Shown: positions 28,396 through 36,899 of the stretch, piece after piece
How positions within the stretch are numbered: the stretch's first letter is position 1
How the letters are laid out: the number at the start of each line of letters is the position of its first letter
Origin: Candidatus Thiodiazotropha sp. (ex Epidulcina cf. delphinae)
GTDB lineage: Bacteria > Pseudomonadota > Gammaproteobacteria > Chromatiales > Chromatiaceae
Reading direction: 5' to 3'
DNA: 55,233 nt
NCBI GenBank assembly: GCA_025656455.1
Contig: JAHXHS010000035.1
Span: 1 to 55,233 of the forward strand
The notes under the pieces: model-generated
The model's database searches: none
The model's input: the letters and a program-made list of their open reading frames with translations, nothing else
Told to the model about the DNA's origin: nothing
Translations under genes and position numbers: made by a program

Positions 28396-28713
28396 TCAGT
28401 TCATCAAAAGGGCTACGACAAAGGCCCCGATGCTGAGAATAAAGAAGAAAACGGACGAGGACTTCCACATCGTGTAATTCAGGGTTAGTGCGTTTCTGTC
28501 GCGCAGGACGATGGCAAGTACGCCGGCAACAAGGAAGATGCCACCGGCCACATAGGCTACGATTTGAAGATATTCGGCCTTGACCTTTGTCGAACCCTGA
28601 ACACCGCCACCGATGGTCTCGAATTTATTGGCCAGGAGGGGTTCGGTGAAAAACAGCGTCAGCAGCAGGAGCCATGCCAGAAATGATAGACGGCTTACGG
28701 TTTTCGGTTTCAT
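28396..28713 (-). CDS. Small secreted/membrane protein with two transmembrane segments
   Basis: 105 aa from ATG 28713 (AAGGGA, 7-nt spacer). Signal peptide (LSFLAWLLLLTLFFTEPLLA, cleavage near ANK), a Gly-rich segment (ETIGGGVQGST), then TM segments at about 50-70 (IVAYVAGGIFLVAGVLAIVL) and 82-104. The layout (cleaved leader plus two helices) is pilin-like in the VirB2/TraA sense, but no secretion genes are near and I do not claim homology. Function unknown. Confidence 0.6.
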   Translation of the reverse strand: MKPKTVSRLSFLAWLLLLTLFFTEPLLANKFETIGGGVQGSTKVKAEYLQIVAYVAGGIFLVAGVLAIVLRDRNALTLNYTMWKSSSVFFFILSIGAFVVALLMN

Positions 28714-28825
28714 GATCACATCCCTTGCGTGGATTGAACGGCTCTATATTAACAAGAAAGCACATTTTATCCCTGCCTGCCACCCATTATCCTGATGAAC
28801 GTACATATAGATGATGAAGCCATTC

Positions 28826-28862
28826 GTGTTAAATTTGCGGTGATTTGCGTTCATTGGCGGCC
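28826..28862 (+). repeat. Dispersed repeat R1
   Basis: AAATTTGCGGTGATTTGCGTTCATTGGCGGCC is a well-conserved R1 copy. It overlaps the last codons of the leftward AraC gene. Confidence 0.7.
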
Positions 28863-29783
28863 AATTAAAGGTTCTATTGATGACTGAAATTGTCGAGTTT
28901 TCCTCTTTCTTGCCTCACCGGGTCCGTAGCCAAACTGCTTTTTGAACGCCTTGGCGAAGGCGACTTCAGATTCATAGCCGGATAACGCCGCGACTCGGGC
29001 GACGGAATGATCGGTGGTCAGAAAGAGCTCGTAAGCCTGGGTCATGCGCCAGCGGCGTAGATATTGCAGCGGCGGGATTTTTACAAGCTGGCTGAAGCGC
29101 TCGGAAAAGGCGGATCTTGATATGCCCGCTACCTGGGCCAGTTGTTCAACTGTCCAGTCGTCAGACGGCGCCTCATGAATTTTGCTCAATACCCGGCCGA
29201 TTTTCTTGTCAGCGAGGGCCGTGATAAAGCCCTGTTCCCTGTTGCCCAAGAGATGGTTTCTGATGACATGGATAAACAGTACCTCGGATAGTTTATCGAT
29301 TACCAGTTCACTCCCTATCTGAGCCGCTTCCACCTCGTAAACCAGGAAATTACCCAGGGTGTCCGTCAGGGGTACGCTGGCGCTGCCCTGGTTGCGTACG
29401 ATCATGACATCCGGCATGGCATCGATGAGTGGATTCCAGTTGTGGCGTTCGAAATCAAAGTAGCCGCAGATCAAAGTGACGCCTGGCCCGTCCTCATCCT
29501 GATTGGCTATCTGATTGCGAGGAAACTTGTCGTCTATCGGCTGCTGGCTATTGGTGATCGTGTGTCGGGCATCGTGGGGAAAAACGATCAGGTCGCCACC
29601 GGCAAGCGCTATCGGTTCCCGCTTGTCCGGCATATGCAGCCAGCAGCCGCCCCTCGCCACCATATGGAAGGTGGCGCGCCGCTCGCCTGAGGTATCGACC
29701 GCCCAGTCACCGCGGAAACAGGCGTGCAAGAAGACTGTTGCCCTGAGCCGCAGCGTACGCAAAATTTCAGTCAAGACATCCAT
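28851..29783 (-). CDS. AraC family regulator with cupin (Cupin_6) sensor domain
   Basis: 310 aa. N-terminal Cupin_6 domain (about 3-175) begins MDVLTEILRTLRLRATVFLH and contains LAGGDLIVFPHDARHTI. C-terminal AraC HTH (about 205-300): QLAQVAGISRSAFSERFSQL and VAALSGYESEVAFAKAFKKQ. It is divergent from the glutaredoxin and isochorismatase-fold genes and probably regulates them. The last residues are encoded within an R1 repeat, so the C-terminus may have been altered by repeat insertion without harming the HTH. Confidence 0.9.
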   Translation of the reverse strand: MDVLTEILRTLRLRATVFLHACFRGDWAVDTSGERRATFHMVARGGCWLHMPDKREPIALAGGDLIVFPHDARHTITNSQQPIDDKFPRNQIANQDEDGPGVTLICGYFDFERHNWNPLIDAMPDVMIVRNQGSASVPLTDTLGNFLVYEVEAAQIGSELVIDKLSEVLFIHVIRNHLLGNREQGFITALADKKIGRVLSKIHEAPSDDWTVEQLAQVAGISRSAFSERFSQLVKIPPLQYLRRWRMTQAYELFLTTDHSVARVAALSGYESEVAFAKAFKKQFGYGPGEARKRKTRQFQSSIEPLIGRQ

Positions 29784-29855
29784 ATATCAAGTATATAAAA
29801 AAAATAGACGGTTGGACATATATTCAGGATATTTACACATAGTTCATCCATTTTC

Positions 29856-29878
29856 TTCGGATCATAATTATATCCGAA
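29856..29878. promoter_or_regulatory. Inverted repeat upstream of glutaredoxin
   Basis: TTCGGAT (29856-29862) and ATCCGAA (29872-29878) are exact arms with a 9-nt A/T-rich centre. They lie 23 bp before the glutaredoxin start and 73 bp from the divergent AraC gene. A plausible operator. Confidence 0.4.
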
Positions 29879-29900
29879 AGCAACCACAACGGAGGAAACG

Positions 29901-30155
29901 ATGAATAGCGTTGAAATATACACTAAATCGCAGTGCCCCTACTGCAGTCACGCCAAGGCGCTCCTGGATGCGAGAAATATCGCTTACAAAGAGTTTGATG
30001 TCGGAGGTGATCAGGGTGTTTTCACTGAGATGGTGAGCCGTACCGGAGGCAGGACACTGCCGCAAATCATCATCAACGATCAGGTCATAGGTGGATTCGA
30101 TGATCTACATAAGATCGATAGTAAGGGGCAATTAACGTCTCTACTTGCAACATAG
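29901..30155 (+). CDS. grxC: Glutaredoxin 3
   Basis: 84 aa with active site CPYCSHAK near the N-terminus, the TLPQIIIN cis-proline segment and GGFDDL, the GSH-binding end. It is a dithiol glutaredoxin reducing protein or mixed disulfides with glutathione. A strong ribosome site GGAGGAAACG precedes it. It is followed 34 bp later by a secreted isochorismatase-fold hydrolase, an unusual partner. It is probably a redox or detoxification unit under the divergent AraC regulator. A second, housekeeping grxC may exist elsewhere in the genome. Confidence 0.9.
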   Translation: MNSVEIYTKSQCPYCSHAKALLDARNIAYKEFDVGGDQGVFTEMVSRTGGRTLPQIIINDQVIGGFDDLHKIDSKGQLTSLLAT

Positions 30156-30189
30156 CAGTCAATACATTGGATAATTTGAGGAGAAGATC

Positions 30190-30939
30190 ATGAAACGAAG
30201 CACACTATACGGTTTGATTACGGTGCTGGGAATAAACGCAGGTTTTTCGACCCATTCGACAGCGGCCTTGCCGGTCCCCGGTTTCAAACTCGATCCGGTG
30301 CGTACGGCGGTTGTTATCACCGATCCCCAGAACGACTTCCTCAGTCCAAAAGGCGTAACCTGGGGTGTGGTCGGAAAGAGTGTCACCAACAACAATACAG
30401 TCAATAATATCGAAGCATTGATGAAAGCAGCGAAAGGGAGCGATCTACCGCTCTTTATCTCGCCTCACTATTACTATCCGCATGATCACGGTTGGCAGTT
30501 CGAAGGTGCGCTTGAAAAGCTGATGCATAAAATCGGCATGTTCGATCGGCGTGATCCGCTCGACACGAAAGGCTTTACCGGTTCAGGCGCTGACTGGCTT
30601 GAGCAATACAAACCCTATATCGAAAACGGCGCCAGCATAGTGACATCGCCGCATAAGCTGTACGGACCGGACAGTAACGACCTGGTGCTGCAGTTACGCA
30701 AGCAGGGGATTGATAAAGTGATCCTGGCAGGCATGTCGGCCAATCTCTGCACCGAGTCGCACTTGCGTGAACTGCTTGAACAGGGGTTCGAAGTAGCCGT
30801 GGTTTCCGATGCCACTGCCGCAGCTCAAATCGAAGAGGGTGACGGGTATCAAGCGGCAATGGTAAATTTTCGCTATATGGCCAATGCAGTGTGGGATACA
30901 AAAAAGACGGTCAGAAAAATTCAGGCGATCAATAAATAG
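30190..30939 (+). CDS. Exported isochorismatase-fold cysteine hydrolase
   Basis: 249 aa. An N-terminal signal-like segment (about 1-27, ending STAALPVPG) suggests export, which is uncommon for this mostly cytosolic fold. Catalytic elements: Asp in AVVITDPQNDFLS, Lys in SPHKLYGPDSND, and Cys in AGMSANLCTESHLREL, followed by VVSDATAAA. The substrate is unknown (amide, biuret or nicotinamide-type hydrolysis are possible). The start has AGGAG upstream. It is the second gene after glutaredoxin. Confidence 0.85.
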   Translation: MKRSTLYGLITVLGINAGFSTHSTAALPVPGFKLDPVRTAVVITDPQNDFLSPKGVTWGVVGKSVTNNNTVNNIEALMKAAKGSDLPLFISPHYYYPHDHGWQFEGALEKLMHKIGMFDRRDPLDTKGFTGSGADWLEQYKPYIENGASIVTSPHKLYGPDSNDLVLQLRKQGIDKVILAGMSANLCTESHLRELLEQGFEVAVVSDATAAAQIEEGDGYQAAMVNFRYMANAVWDTKKTVRKIQAINK

Positions 30940-30969
30940 GCTCTTCCCCAATTCGAGTGGGTGAAAAAA

Positions 30970-31044
30970 GTCGTAGGTCAGGTTGACGTGGAGCGGCTAC
31001 CTGACTCAAGGGGGGTGTCACGTAGCTGCGCAACGTGACCTACG
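30970..31044. repeat. R2 repeat, inverted pair
   Basis: CGTAGGTCAGGTTGACGTGG on the left and GCGCAACGTGACCTACG on the right are imperfect inverted copies related to the R2 element at 16029. They lie at the start of a 640-bp gene-free stretch (30940-31580), which also holds an R4 solo copy, an R1 copy and a hairpin. No gene was seen in it. Confidence 0.55.
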
Positions 31045-31220
31045 GGTTTCTGACATCCACTCATTGAATGGGTGATGAGAGGGACGGCGCTGAACCCGTC
31101 AATCACCTCCTTTGGCGGCGTGACACGAAGCGACTGCGGCGTGCCGGTGTACAGCCGGGTGGCCGGTCCAGGCGGGGAGCTCGATACTGATACCTCGCTG
31201 AGACCATACGACGAAAAGAG

Positions 31221-31250
31221 ACTCTCGCAAAGATCGCAAAGCCCGCAAAG
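31221..31250. repeat. R4 solo end (ACTCTCGCAAAG...CGCAAAG)
   Basis: ACTCTCGCAAAGATCGCAAA followed by GCCCGCAAAG matches the terminal inverted repeats that bound the GxxExxY gene at 52892 and 53221. No GxxExxY coding sequence is present here, so it looks like a leftover end. Confidence 0.6.
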
Positions 31251-31356
31251 GATTCCCAGACAATGCCTTCTTGGCGTACTTAGCGAGCTTGGTGAGAGAA
31301 ATAGTGCATGCCTGGCCAGTGATTGAAAACCATCAAGGCGTCGTGCAGGATGGGAA

Positions 31357-31396
31357 ATTCGCATTCGCGTTGATTTGCGTTTATTCGCGGACAATC
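31357..31396 (+). repeat. Dispersed repeat R1
   Basis: CATTCGCGTTGATTTGCGTT followed by TATTCGCGGAC. A near-consensus copy. Confidence 0.7.
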
Positions 31397-31540
31397 AATC
31401 CTGAGTCGGCGAACTGAATTGTTGCGATTGGTAGGATCTACCCACCCGATCAGGTGAAGAGCCAATAAATAGATCGATTGAGCAAGACGACAGTTTTCTG
31501 AATCTTGGCTGAAGCTGTCTGACAGCGATCACTTTTTAAT

Positions 31541-31566
31541 ATGGCCGGGTATATAAACCCGGCCAT
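31541..31566. terminator. Perfect 10-bp stem-loop next to the DUF427 gene
   Basis: ATGGCCGGGT and ACCCGGCCAT with loop ATATAA. T-rich sequence follows on the plus side (TTTATGATTTTT). It lies 15 bp past the stop of the leftward DUF427 gene and probably ends it. Confidence 0.6.
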
Positions 31567-31580
31567 GTTTATGATTTTTC

Positions 31581-31862
31581 CTACTCAGTTACCTCGACGC
31601 CACGCCAAAACGCCACATAGCCGGCGATTTCAGCAGCAGCCTCCTTGGGCGATGAATAATACCAGGCGGCATCCTTATTCTCCTTTCCATTGACGATCAG
31701 GGTGTAGTAGCTAGCCGTGCCTTTCCATGGGCAAAGGGATGTCGTTTCACTTTCAACAAAGAGCTGTCTGTCTAATGTTGAAGGAGGAAAGTAGTGATTA
31801 CCTTCAATGACGATGGTGTCGTTGCTTTCAGCCAGCACCTGACCATTCCAGATTGCTTTCAT
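31581..31862 (-). CDS. DUF427 family protein
   Basis: A 93-aa single-domain protein: MKAIWNGQVLAESNDTIVIE, then YFPPSTL, TTSLCPWKGTASYYTL and DAAWYYSSPKEAA, all hallmarks of the DUF427 fold. The CPWKG and YY residues are the conserved core. The biochemical role is not established. It stands alone, with a hairpin after its stop. Confidence 0.9.
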   Translation of the reverse strand: MKAIWNGQVLAESNDTIVIEGNHYFPPSTLDRQLFVESETTSLCPWKGTASYYTLIVNGKENKDAAWYYSSPKEAAAEIAGYVAFWRGVEVTE

Positions 31863-31977
31863 GGTTATTCCTTATCAGTATTGGATGCCCGTAGATCTAC
31901 TCTATTATAGGGTTTTTCCCCTGGTTCGGTAGATTATAGCAATCATTAGTGATCAGTTCTTCAGCTCAAAGTTGATT

Positions 31978-32014
31978 GTCGGCGAATGAGCGCAAATTAT
32001 CGCGAATGGGAAAT
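31978..32014 (-). repeat. Dispersed repeat R1 (reverse)
   Basis: TTGTCGGCGAATGAGCGCAAATTATCGCG, in the 327-bp gene-free stretch 31863-32189. Nothing else is recognised there except the R1 copy that follows. Confidence 0.6.
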
Positions 32015-32107
32015 AATCCATCCCATGCCATGCCTCGATGTTTTTCAAGCATGGCTAGATTTTGCTTGCCAAGCAAAGCATGCACGGCATAGGACCCATT
32101 CATAACA

Positions 32108-32150
32108 AACTTGCGTTTATTCGCGTTCATTTGCGGACAAATCACGTTTA
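32108..32150 (+). repeat. Dispersed repeat R1
   Basis: AACTTGCGTTTATTCGCGTT followed by CATTTGCGGACAAATCACG. It is the closest copy to consensus in the window. Confidence 0.75.
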
Positions 32151-32189
32151 ATAATACGCTCGATTTCCCAGCCCGCTCGAATAGGTGGA

Positions 32190-32486
32190 TTATTTCTTCA
32201 TACCGTCCATCATCATCTCACCCTCCTCTTTCCTCATTTCCATATCATCCATTTTGTCTTTCATCTTCATGTCGGTTTCAACTTCCATGGCTTTCATGTC
32301 TCCTTCCATGGTTTTCATCTCACCCTCGCTCTTCATTGAATGGGATTCATCCATTGTCATCGACTTTTCGGATGCCCCCATCATGCCGCTATCTTTCATC
32401 ATGCCGTCTGCAACGGCATAGACAGGCAACAGGCAAAAAGCGGATAATAGAATACCTTTCAGCAAGTTGGAAAATCGCATGACCAT
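32190..32486 (-). CDS. Methionine-rich secreted peptide, 98 aa
   Basis: From ATG 32486 (GGGAG, 8-nt spacer). Signal peptide about 1-26 (LLKGILLSAFCLLPVYAVA). The mature part of about 72 residues holds about 20 Met plus many Glu, Asp and Lys, in repeats such as EMKTMEGDMKAME and METDMKMKDKMDD, with a single His and no Cys. Met-rich periplasmic segments often bind Cu(I) or Ag(I), so a copper-handling role is a reasonable guess. No copper oxidase or efflux gene is adjacent. Confidence 0.7.
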   Translation of the reverse strand: MVMRFSNLLKGILLSAFCLLPVYAVADGMMKDSGMMGASEKSMTMDESHSMKSEGEMKTMEGDMKAMEVETDMKMKDKMDDMEMRKEEGEMMMDGMKK

Positions 32487-32597
32487 TTTATTTCTCCCAT
32501 AAGTTGTCTGGATTTTAACGAAACCGGAAATGCAGCCGGTTTCGTGATCTATTGAAAAGGAGAAACGTCCAGTGAGCGTCACGTAATTATCACAATT

Positions 32598-33503
32598 TCA
32601 TAACCGCTCGCCGGTGCGGCCGTTTTCGAGAATACGGCGGAAGGTGTCACCAACACCGCTCTCTTGACGCCGGTATTTCCTGCCGATAAATCCCAGGGTA
32701 AAAAAGGCGGAGGCGAACAGCGGTAAAGCAGCAGGCAATGGTACCGATGAGACTTGAAAATTGTCATAGTGCGCATGAGATTCCCAAATATTGTGAATTC
32801 CAATGCCTCCGTAGTATAAAGGTTCAGGGTCCTGGATATCGAAGATCAACGAGCCGTCAACCGATAGTGCGATTTGGCCGCCTTCGAGTCTCACCGCGAC
32901 ATCGAAAGGGCCGCGGTGACCAAGATTCAGCGGTGTATCCGTGAGTTCGGTCAGGGTGCAATTATTATTTTCACAATCCGTGTTATAGAGCACCACCCGG
33001 TTTACTGGGCCGTTGCCGATCACACCTGAAGCATGGTCCATAAATACGAGTTGATAGGCCTTACCTGTATTGGTTCCCGAGGCCGAGCTATAGGCCTGTG
33101 TTCTCAAGAGCAGGTTAGCCCATGTCCATGTCGGGCCAAGGACTTCGATCCTCGCGCGCACTTCATAGTTGCGCCAAGCGGGGTCGTTATCGTGGAGCAG
33201 GGCTTGTGAATCTCTGGGCCATCCGTCATTGTCCTGATTATGCAGCCAGCCTCCTTCCAGCCACTGCTCCGCCCAGTTACTAACCCAGGGGGCTGGTAAG
33301 GGGAGCCGGTTTATTGATGAATCGTATGTGAAGTCGTCTTCATACAGGATTGCAGCAGTTGCATTCAGGGGTGATGCCAGCAGCGCCATACTAAAAATGA
33401 ATATGGCGCATCCGGATTTTGTCAGCAAATGATGCTTCCGTTCATTTATTTTCATAAAGTGTATGGCAGATATATGTTTTTCCCATCTCGCAAGCAATTC
33501 CAT
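32598..33503 (-). CDS. VPLPA-CTERM sorting-signal protein with LamG/ConA-like domain
   Basis: 301 aa from ATG 33503, preceded by an excellent GGAGGT site. Signal segment about 30-50 (AIFIFSMALLASPLNATAA). The central beta-rich domain (about 55-255) resembles ConA/LamG-type carbohydrate-binding folds (YEVRARIEVLGPTWTWANLLL, FDVAVRLEGGQIALSVDGSL). Near the end comes the sorting motif VPLPAALPLFASAFFTLGFI, then RKYRRQ. This is an exosortase-type (PEP-CTERM relative) signal, implying surface or EPS-linked processing. About 20 extra residues follow the basic cluster, which is atypical. No exosortase gene is in the window. Confidence 0.8.
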   Translation of the reverse strand: MELLARWEKHISAIHFMKINERKHHLLTKSGCAIFIFSMALLASPLNATAAILYEDDFTYDSSINRLPLPAPWVSNWAEQWLEGGWLHNQDNDGWPRDSQALLHDNDPAWRNYEVRARIEVLGPTWTWANLLLRTQAYSSASGTNTGKAYQLVFMDHASGVIGNGPVNRVVLYNTDCENNNCTLTELTDTPLNLGHRGPFDVAVRLEGGQIALSVDGSLIFDIQDPEPLYYGGIGIHNIWESHAHYDNFQVSSVPLPAALPLFASAFFTLGFIGRKYRRQESGVGDTFRRILENGRTGERL

Positions 33504-33919
33504 GTTACACCTCCGGTGTGCTAAGCTATTGTCGTACAAAAGGATGGAAATAGGACAGAGTGTAAAGGTACTACCATCATTTTTTGATGCTAAGTCGGTT
33601 AAATTTCATCCCGTTATCCGTTTTTCCGGTCCGCCTTGTGAGAAATGCGGGCTAGCCAACTATTCTATGAACGAGGCGATGATGTAAATAACCCGTTTGG
33701 GAGGGAAACTGTTAAATCGAATCGAGACTATGATCAATGGTTGCGCGCTGCGTGGGAAACGGAGGATCCGTTTCACGCTACCTCTGACATCTGGTTGTCT
33801 ATAAACAGCCTGCCTACCTTTGCCCATACCGCCGGATTCATTCACCTGACCATGGCGGTTGAGTGATGTGAAAGGTTTATGGCGTCTGTTCGCTGTCAGC
33901 GCACGGTTGGTGTGTCTTG
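33504..33919. other. Gene-poor region
   Basis: About 415 bp between the VPLPA-CTERM gene and the next leftward gene. It must contain the promoter of the VPLPA-CTERM gene. A 73-codon rightward frame (33645-33866) has no ribosome site or recognisable motif and is not called. Confidence 0.4.
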
Positions 33920-34306
33920 TTACTGGGTTGCCGGCAGTTGAACCTTCAGTCGGTTCGCCGTCCAGCCGTGTTGTTTATCATGAGCTTCAATGTAGACGGC
34001 GCTGATCTCTTCCTCTATCGTGACTCCGCTTAAGCTGCGGGTAAAGGGCTGCTCGTCCACATGGGGGTGGTGGAGCACGCGATTGCCCAAGACATTGCCG
34101 TCCGCGTCAACCACCCGCCAGTTGTCGGCATAGTGATCCCAGCCTGTATCGGCATGTTTCAGTGTGACGCTCACCGACCAGTGTCCATCATTGCTCTTAT
34201 GGAATTCAGCGGAAAGGATCTCTACGTCACCACAATAGGCGTTGCCGATAACAAGTAGAGACAGAATTCCTATGGCAATAGAGTTCGGAATCATCCATAT
34301 ATTCAT
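33920..34306 (-). CDS. Secreted protein of unknown function, 128 aa
   Basis: Signal peptide about 1-25 (IAIGILSLLVIGNAYCG). The mature domain is a short beta sandwich by pattern: WSVSVTLKHADTGWDHYADN, WRVVDADGNVLGNRVL, HHPHVDEQPFTRSLSGV and IEAHDKQHGW. The His/Asp-rich HHPHVDE segment is notable. I recognise this as a widespread uncharacterised family but know no function. It lies 48 bp after the pentapeptide gene on the same strand, so they may be co-transcribed. Confidence 0.8.
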   Translation of the reverse strand: MNIWMIPNSIAIGILSLLVIGNAYCGDVEILSAEFHKSNDGHWSVSVTLKHADTGWDHYADNWRVVDADGNVLGNRVLHHPHVDEQPFTRSLSGVTIEEEISAVYIEAHDKQHGWTANRLKVQLPATQ

Positions 34307-34354
34307 CTCTTGTCTCAGGTTGCGTATGCATCGGATTTCGCTATGGATTCAGTT

Positions 34355-34882
34355 CTATTTGCACTCCCCGATAGACCCCTTTGCACAGACCCGCCCATCG
34401 GTCCAGGTGGCGTTGTCGAGCTTGGCCTTTATCAGAATGGCGCCCAGCAGATTGGCGCCGCGCAGATCGGCGCCGCTGAGGTCGGCGTCAAACAGGCTGG
34501 CGCCGGTCAGATTGGCCAGCATCAGGTTGGCGTTCTGAAGATTGACGCCATGCATGTGGGCGTATTCCAGGTTGCTCAGCATCAGATTGGTATCTTTGAG
34601 ATTGGCCAGTTGAAAGATTGACCGGGAAAAGTTTGCCCGTTCGAAGTTCGATCCGTCGAGCCGGGCGGAGGCCAGTGAGGATTCATGCATGTCGATGCCC
34701 GGCGCCTTTACGTCGATCAGGATCGCCCATGAGCACTGTGCCTCGGGCTCCAGTTTACAGACAGTATTCACATAAGCGCCTTCGGTGATGTGATCTGTCC
34801 AGGCCATGGCCTGTATGGACCATCCGCTAGATAGGATGAGGGCGAGGCCCGGAAGAATATTAGTGTATTTCGATTTTCTCAT
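34355..34882 (-). CDS. Secreted pentapeptide-repeat protein
   Basis: 175 aa with signal peptide (ILPGLALILSSGWSIQAMA). From about residue 72 onward it has consecutive A(N/D)LxX pentapeptides (ANLKDTNLMLSNLEYAHMHG, ASLFDADLSGADLRGANLLG), which form a right-handed quadrilateral helix. It ends with CAKGSIGEC, a possible disulfide loop. An export signal makes a gyrase-mimic role unlikely; a structural or surface role is more plausible. It is probably transcribed together with the downstream secreted unknown protein. Confidence 0.85.
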   Translation of the reverse strand: MRKSKYTNILPGLALILSSGWSIQAMAWTDHITEGAYVNTVCKLEPEAQCSWAILIDVKAPGIDMHESSLASARLDGSNFERANFSRSIFQLANLKDTNLMLSNLEYAHMHGVNLQNANLMLANLTGASLFDADLSGADLRGANLLGAILIKAKLDNATWTDGRVCAKGSIGECK

Positions 34883-35139
34883 CTTTTCGCTCCCTGTTGT
34901 GAAGTTAGATATCGCGTATCTACTGCAGGGTCGCGATAGTGGTAATCTATTTCAGGCATGGCTGATGAATAGTCGATCAGAATGCCATTGTACGACTAAT
35001 TTAGTTAATTTCGTTGATCTATAACAATTAGCATTTGCTTCTATTAGGCTTCAAGGCAGATGTGATAGTGTAGTGTCCTATACTGTATAACGTTTTCAGC
35101 GTGACGAGATGCCATTAGCCGCCCCCGCCAGGAAGCGCC

Positions 35140-36672
35140 CTAGGATGTGCCGATATTGCGCACACATCTGAACCTATTATCGAGCCTGAGGATATCGCCC
35201 TGCGGACCATGATAGTAAAAGGTGCCGTATCCTAGATCGATGGCGCTGCCCTCACCGGTTATGTCAGACTTGTGGTTACTGCGCTGGGCCCCAGCTCCGT
35301 GCACATCAGTCAGTGCCAAATCAAGGTATCCTAGCGCACGGCCAAAGGCGACGTAGGTGGCGTTTGCGCCTATCCCGAGATAGTTCATATGTGTCGTTGA
35401 GGCCCAGTAATACCCCCAATCCGTCGCTCCTCCTTCATTGAGGATCGAGGTGGCCGTGAAGATGGGATCGATGGCTGCGCTGGCGGTGATATCGGGAGCG
35501 CGCGTGTAGTCGACAATACTCTGCAGCTCTTTGATATTGGGCAATCGCCAGCCCGAGTGGCCGCCGGTGGTCGCTGCTTCACAGGATGAAATGGCGTCTT
35601 CGAAATTTGTCGATGGATGGTCATCCTGTTCCCACATCAGACCGGTGGCATGGTCACTGACGGTGCCGTTGCTGTTATCGGCAAAATCGTTGATGCCATA
35701 GCTGGTGTTGCCGGTCACGCAGAGCACGTAGAATGACTTTGGATTCTCGGGCGGGTGGTTGTAGGGATAGCCCTTGATCCGGCCATCGGTAAAGTTCACG
35801 CCAAACATGGTGTCAGCGCCATCGATCGTGGTCGAGCCGTACAGGGTGGCGGTGGCGTACTGGCCATCGATAATCCTTTCACCGGCGGTAGTGTCTCCAA
35901 ACCCCGCTTCAAAGATGCTGTCATCGATGAAGGGCGTGAGCACGGAGGCATCGGTTCCGCTATAACCACTGGGGTCGCCGCCGCTGAACAGGATTAATGA
36001 GTAGAGTTCCTTGATGCCGGGCAGGCGCCAAGCATAACCGCCATGGGTCAGGCCAGAACAATATGTTTGAGCTTCGGATAGCAACAGCTTGTCCTGGACA
36101 TTGACACTATTATCCTGATTAGTGTCGGGGGTCTGTGTCCAGATCAGTCCGGTCACATTATCGGAGACCATGGTCCCGTCACTGCTCAGTGTATAGCCGG
36201 GCGGGTTGCCGCTGTAGTCCGCGTCATATCCCCCGCCTGTGCACAGAGCCGTAGCGCCCGTGGACGAGTCGTAGCAAGCCGTTTGGTTGGTATCCACGAT
36301 ATTATAGAGTCCCGTAACACACTTGACAGTCACATCAGTGATATCACTGTGGGACACAGCGCCGCTTCCCCTGTGGACATTGCAGAATCCGTCCGGTGAG
36401 GCCGGTTGTGTCAATACCGTGATATTGTAACTCTCGCCACCTGAAGCGAGTGTGGAAAAGGTGAACGCGCCATCGGTGGATACGGATAGATCATTGCCAC
36501 CGTTGTTCTGCAGCACCAAGGCTGTTCCCGTCAGACCGGAGAGGGTGCCGCCGATGGTGTAGCCGGTGGTTTCGCCATTGCCGTCATCCCCGCTGCTGCC
36601 TCCACCGCACCCGGCCAAGGTGAGGCATTGAAACAGTATGGCGACGCTGAAACGCTTATTCTCTATTTTCAT
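35140..36672 (-). CDS. DUF1566 (Lcl_C) domain lipoprotein
   Basis: 510 aa, lipobox LAGC (about residue 22) followed by GGGSSGDDGNGE. An N-terminal beta domain (about 35-120; YTIGGTLSGLTGTALVLQNN) is followed by two Lcl_C/DUF1566 domains (about 160-325 and 330-505). These are recognised by DNVTGLIWTQ...AWRLPGIKEL and HATGLMWEQ...GWRLPNIKEL, each ending near FYVLCV or RFRCVRN. Such domains occur in surface lipoproteins of Leptospira and Proteobacteria; the function is not known. It stands alone. Confidence 0.85.
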   Translation of the reverse strand: MKIENKRFSVAILFQCLTLAGCGGGSSGDDGNGETTGYTIGGTLSGLTGTALVLQNNGGNDLSVSTDGAFTFSTLASGGESYNITVLTQPASPDGFCNVHRGSGAVSHSDITDVTVKCVTGLYNIVDTNQTACYDSSTGATALCTGGGYDADYSGNPPGYTLSSDGTMVSDNVTGLIWTQTPDTNQDNSVNVQDKLLLSEAQTYCSGLTHGGYAWRLPGIKELYSLILFSGGDPSGYSGTDASVLTPFIDDSIFEAGFGDTTAGERIIDGQYATATLYGSTTIDGADTMFGVNFTDGRIKGYPYNHPPENPKSFYVLCVTGNTSYGINDFADNSNGTVSDHATGLMWEQDDHPSTNFEDAISSCEAATTGGHSGWRLPNIKELQSIVDYTRAPDITASAAIDPIFTATSILNEGGATDWGYYWASTTHMNYLGIGANATYVAFGRALGYLDLALTDVHGAGAQRSNHKSDITGEGSAIDLGYGTFYYHGPQGDILRLDNRFRCVRNIGTS

Positions 36673-36899
36673 TGAAAATCCAGATTAGATATCAGGCTAC
36701 CCAAATATAGTCACAATAGGTGAGAATATGCAGCAGGTGCGTCGGGATTGCTCCAAAATGGAGAAGAGCGTCGCGATTGTTTGCGGCGTTGGCATTCATA
36801 GGCTTATTCTGGCCCGCTTGGTCTGGGGAAGAATCGTTTAATCCGTGAGCTATGTGTATAAGGTTCTGTTCAACCGAAACCGGGGCGCGACCCAGGTTT

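Noticed and set aside
28396..28713. Assignment of the two-TM protein as a VirB2/TraA pilin
   Set aside because: Only the topology is similar; no type IV secretion gene is nearby and no sequence motif supports it.
33645..33866. Rightward 73-codon frame
   Set aside because: No ribosome site, no recognisable motif, and it lies opposite another short frame with equal appeal.
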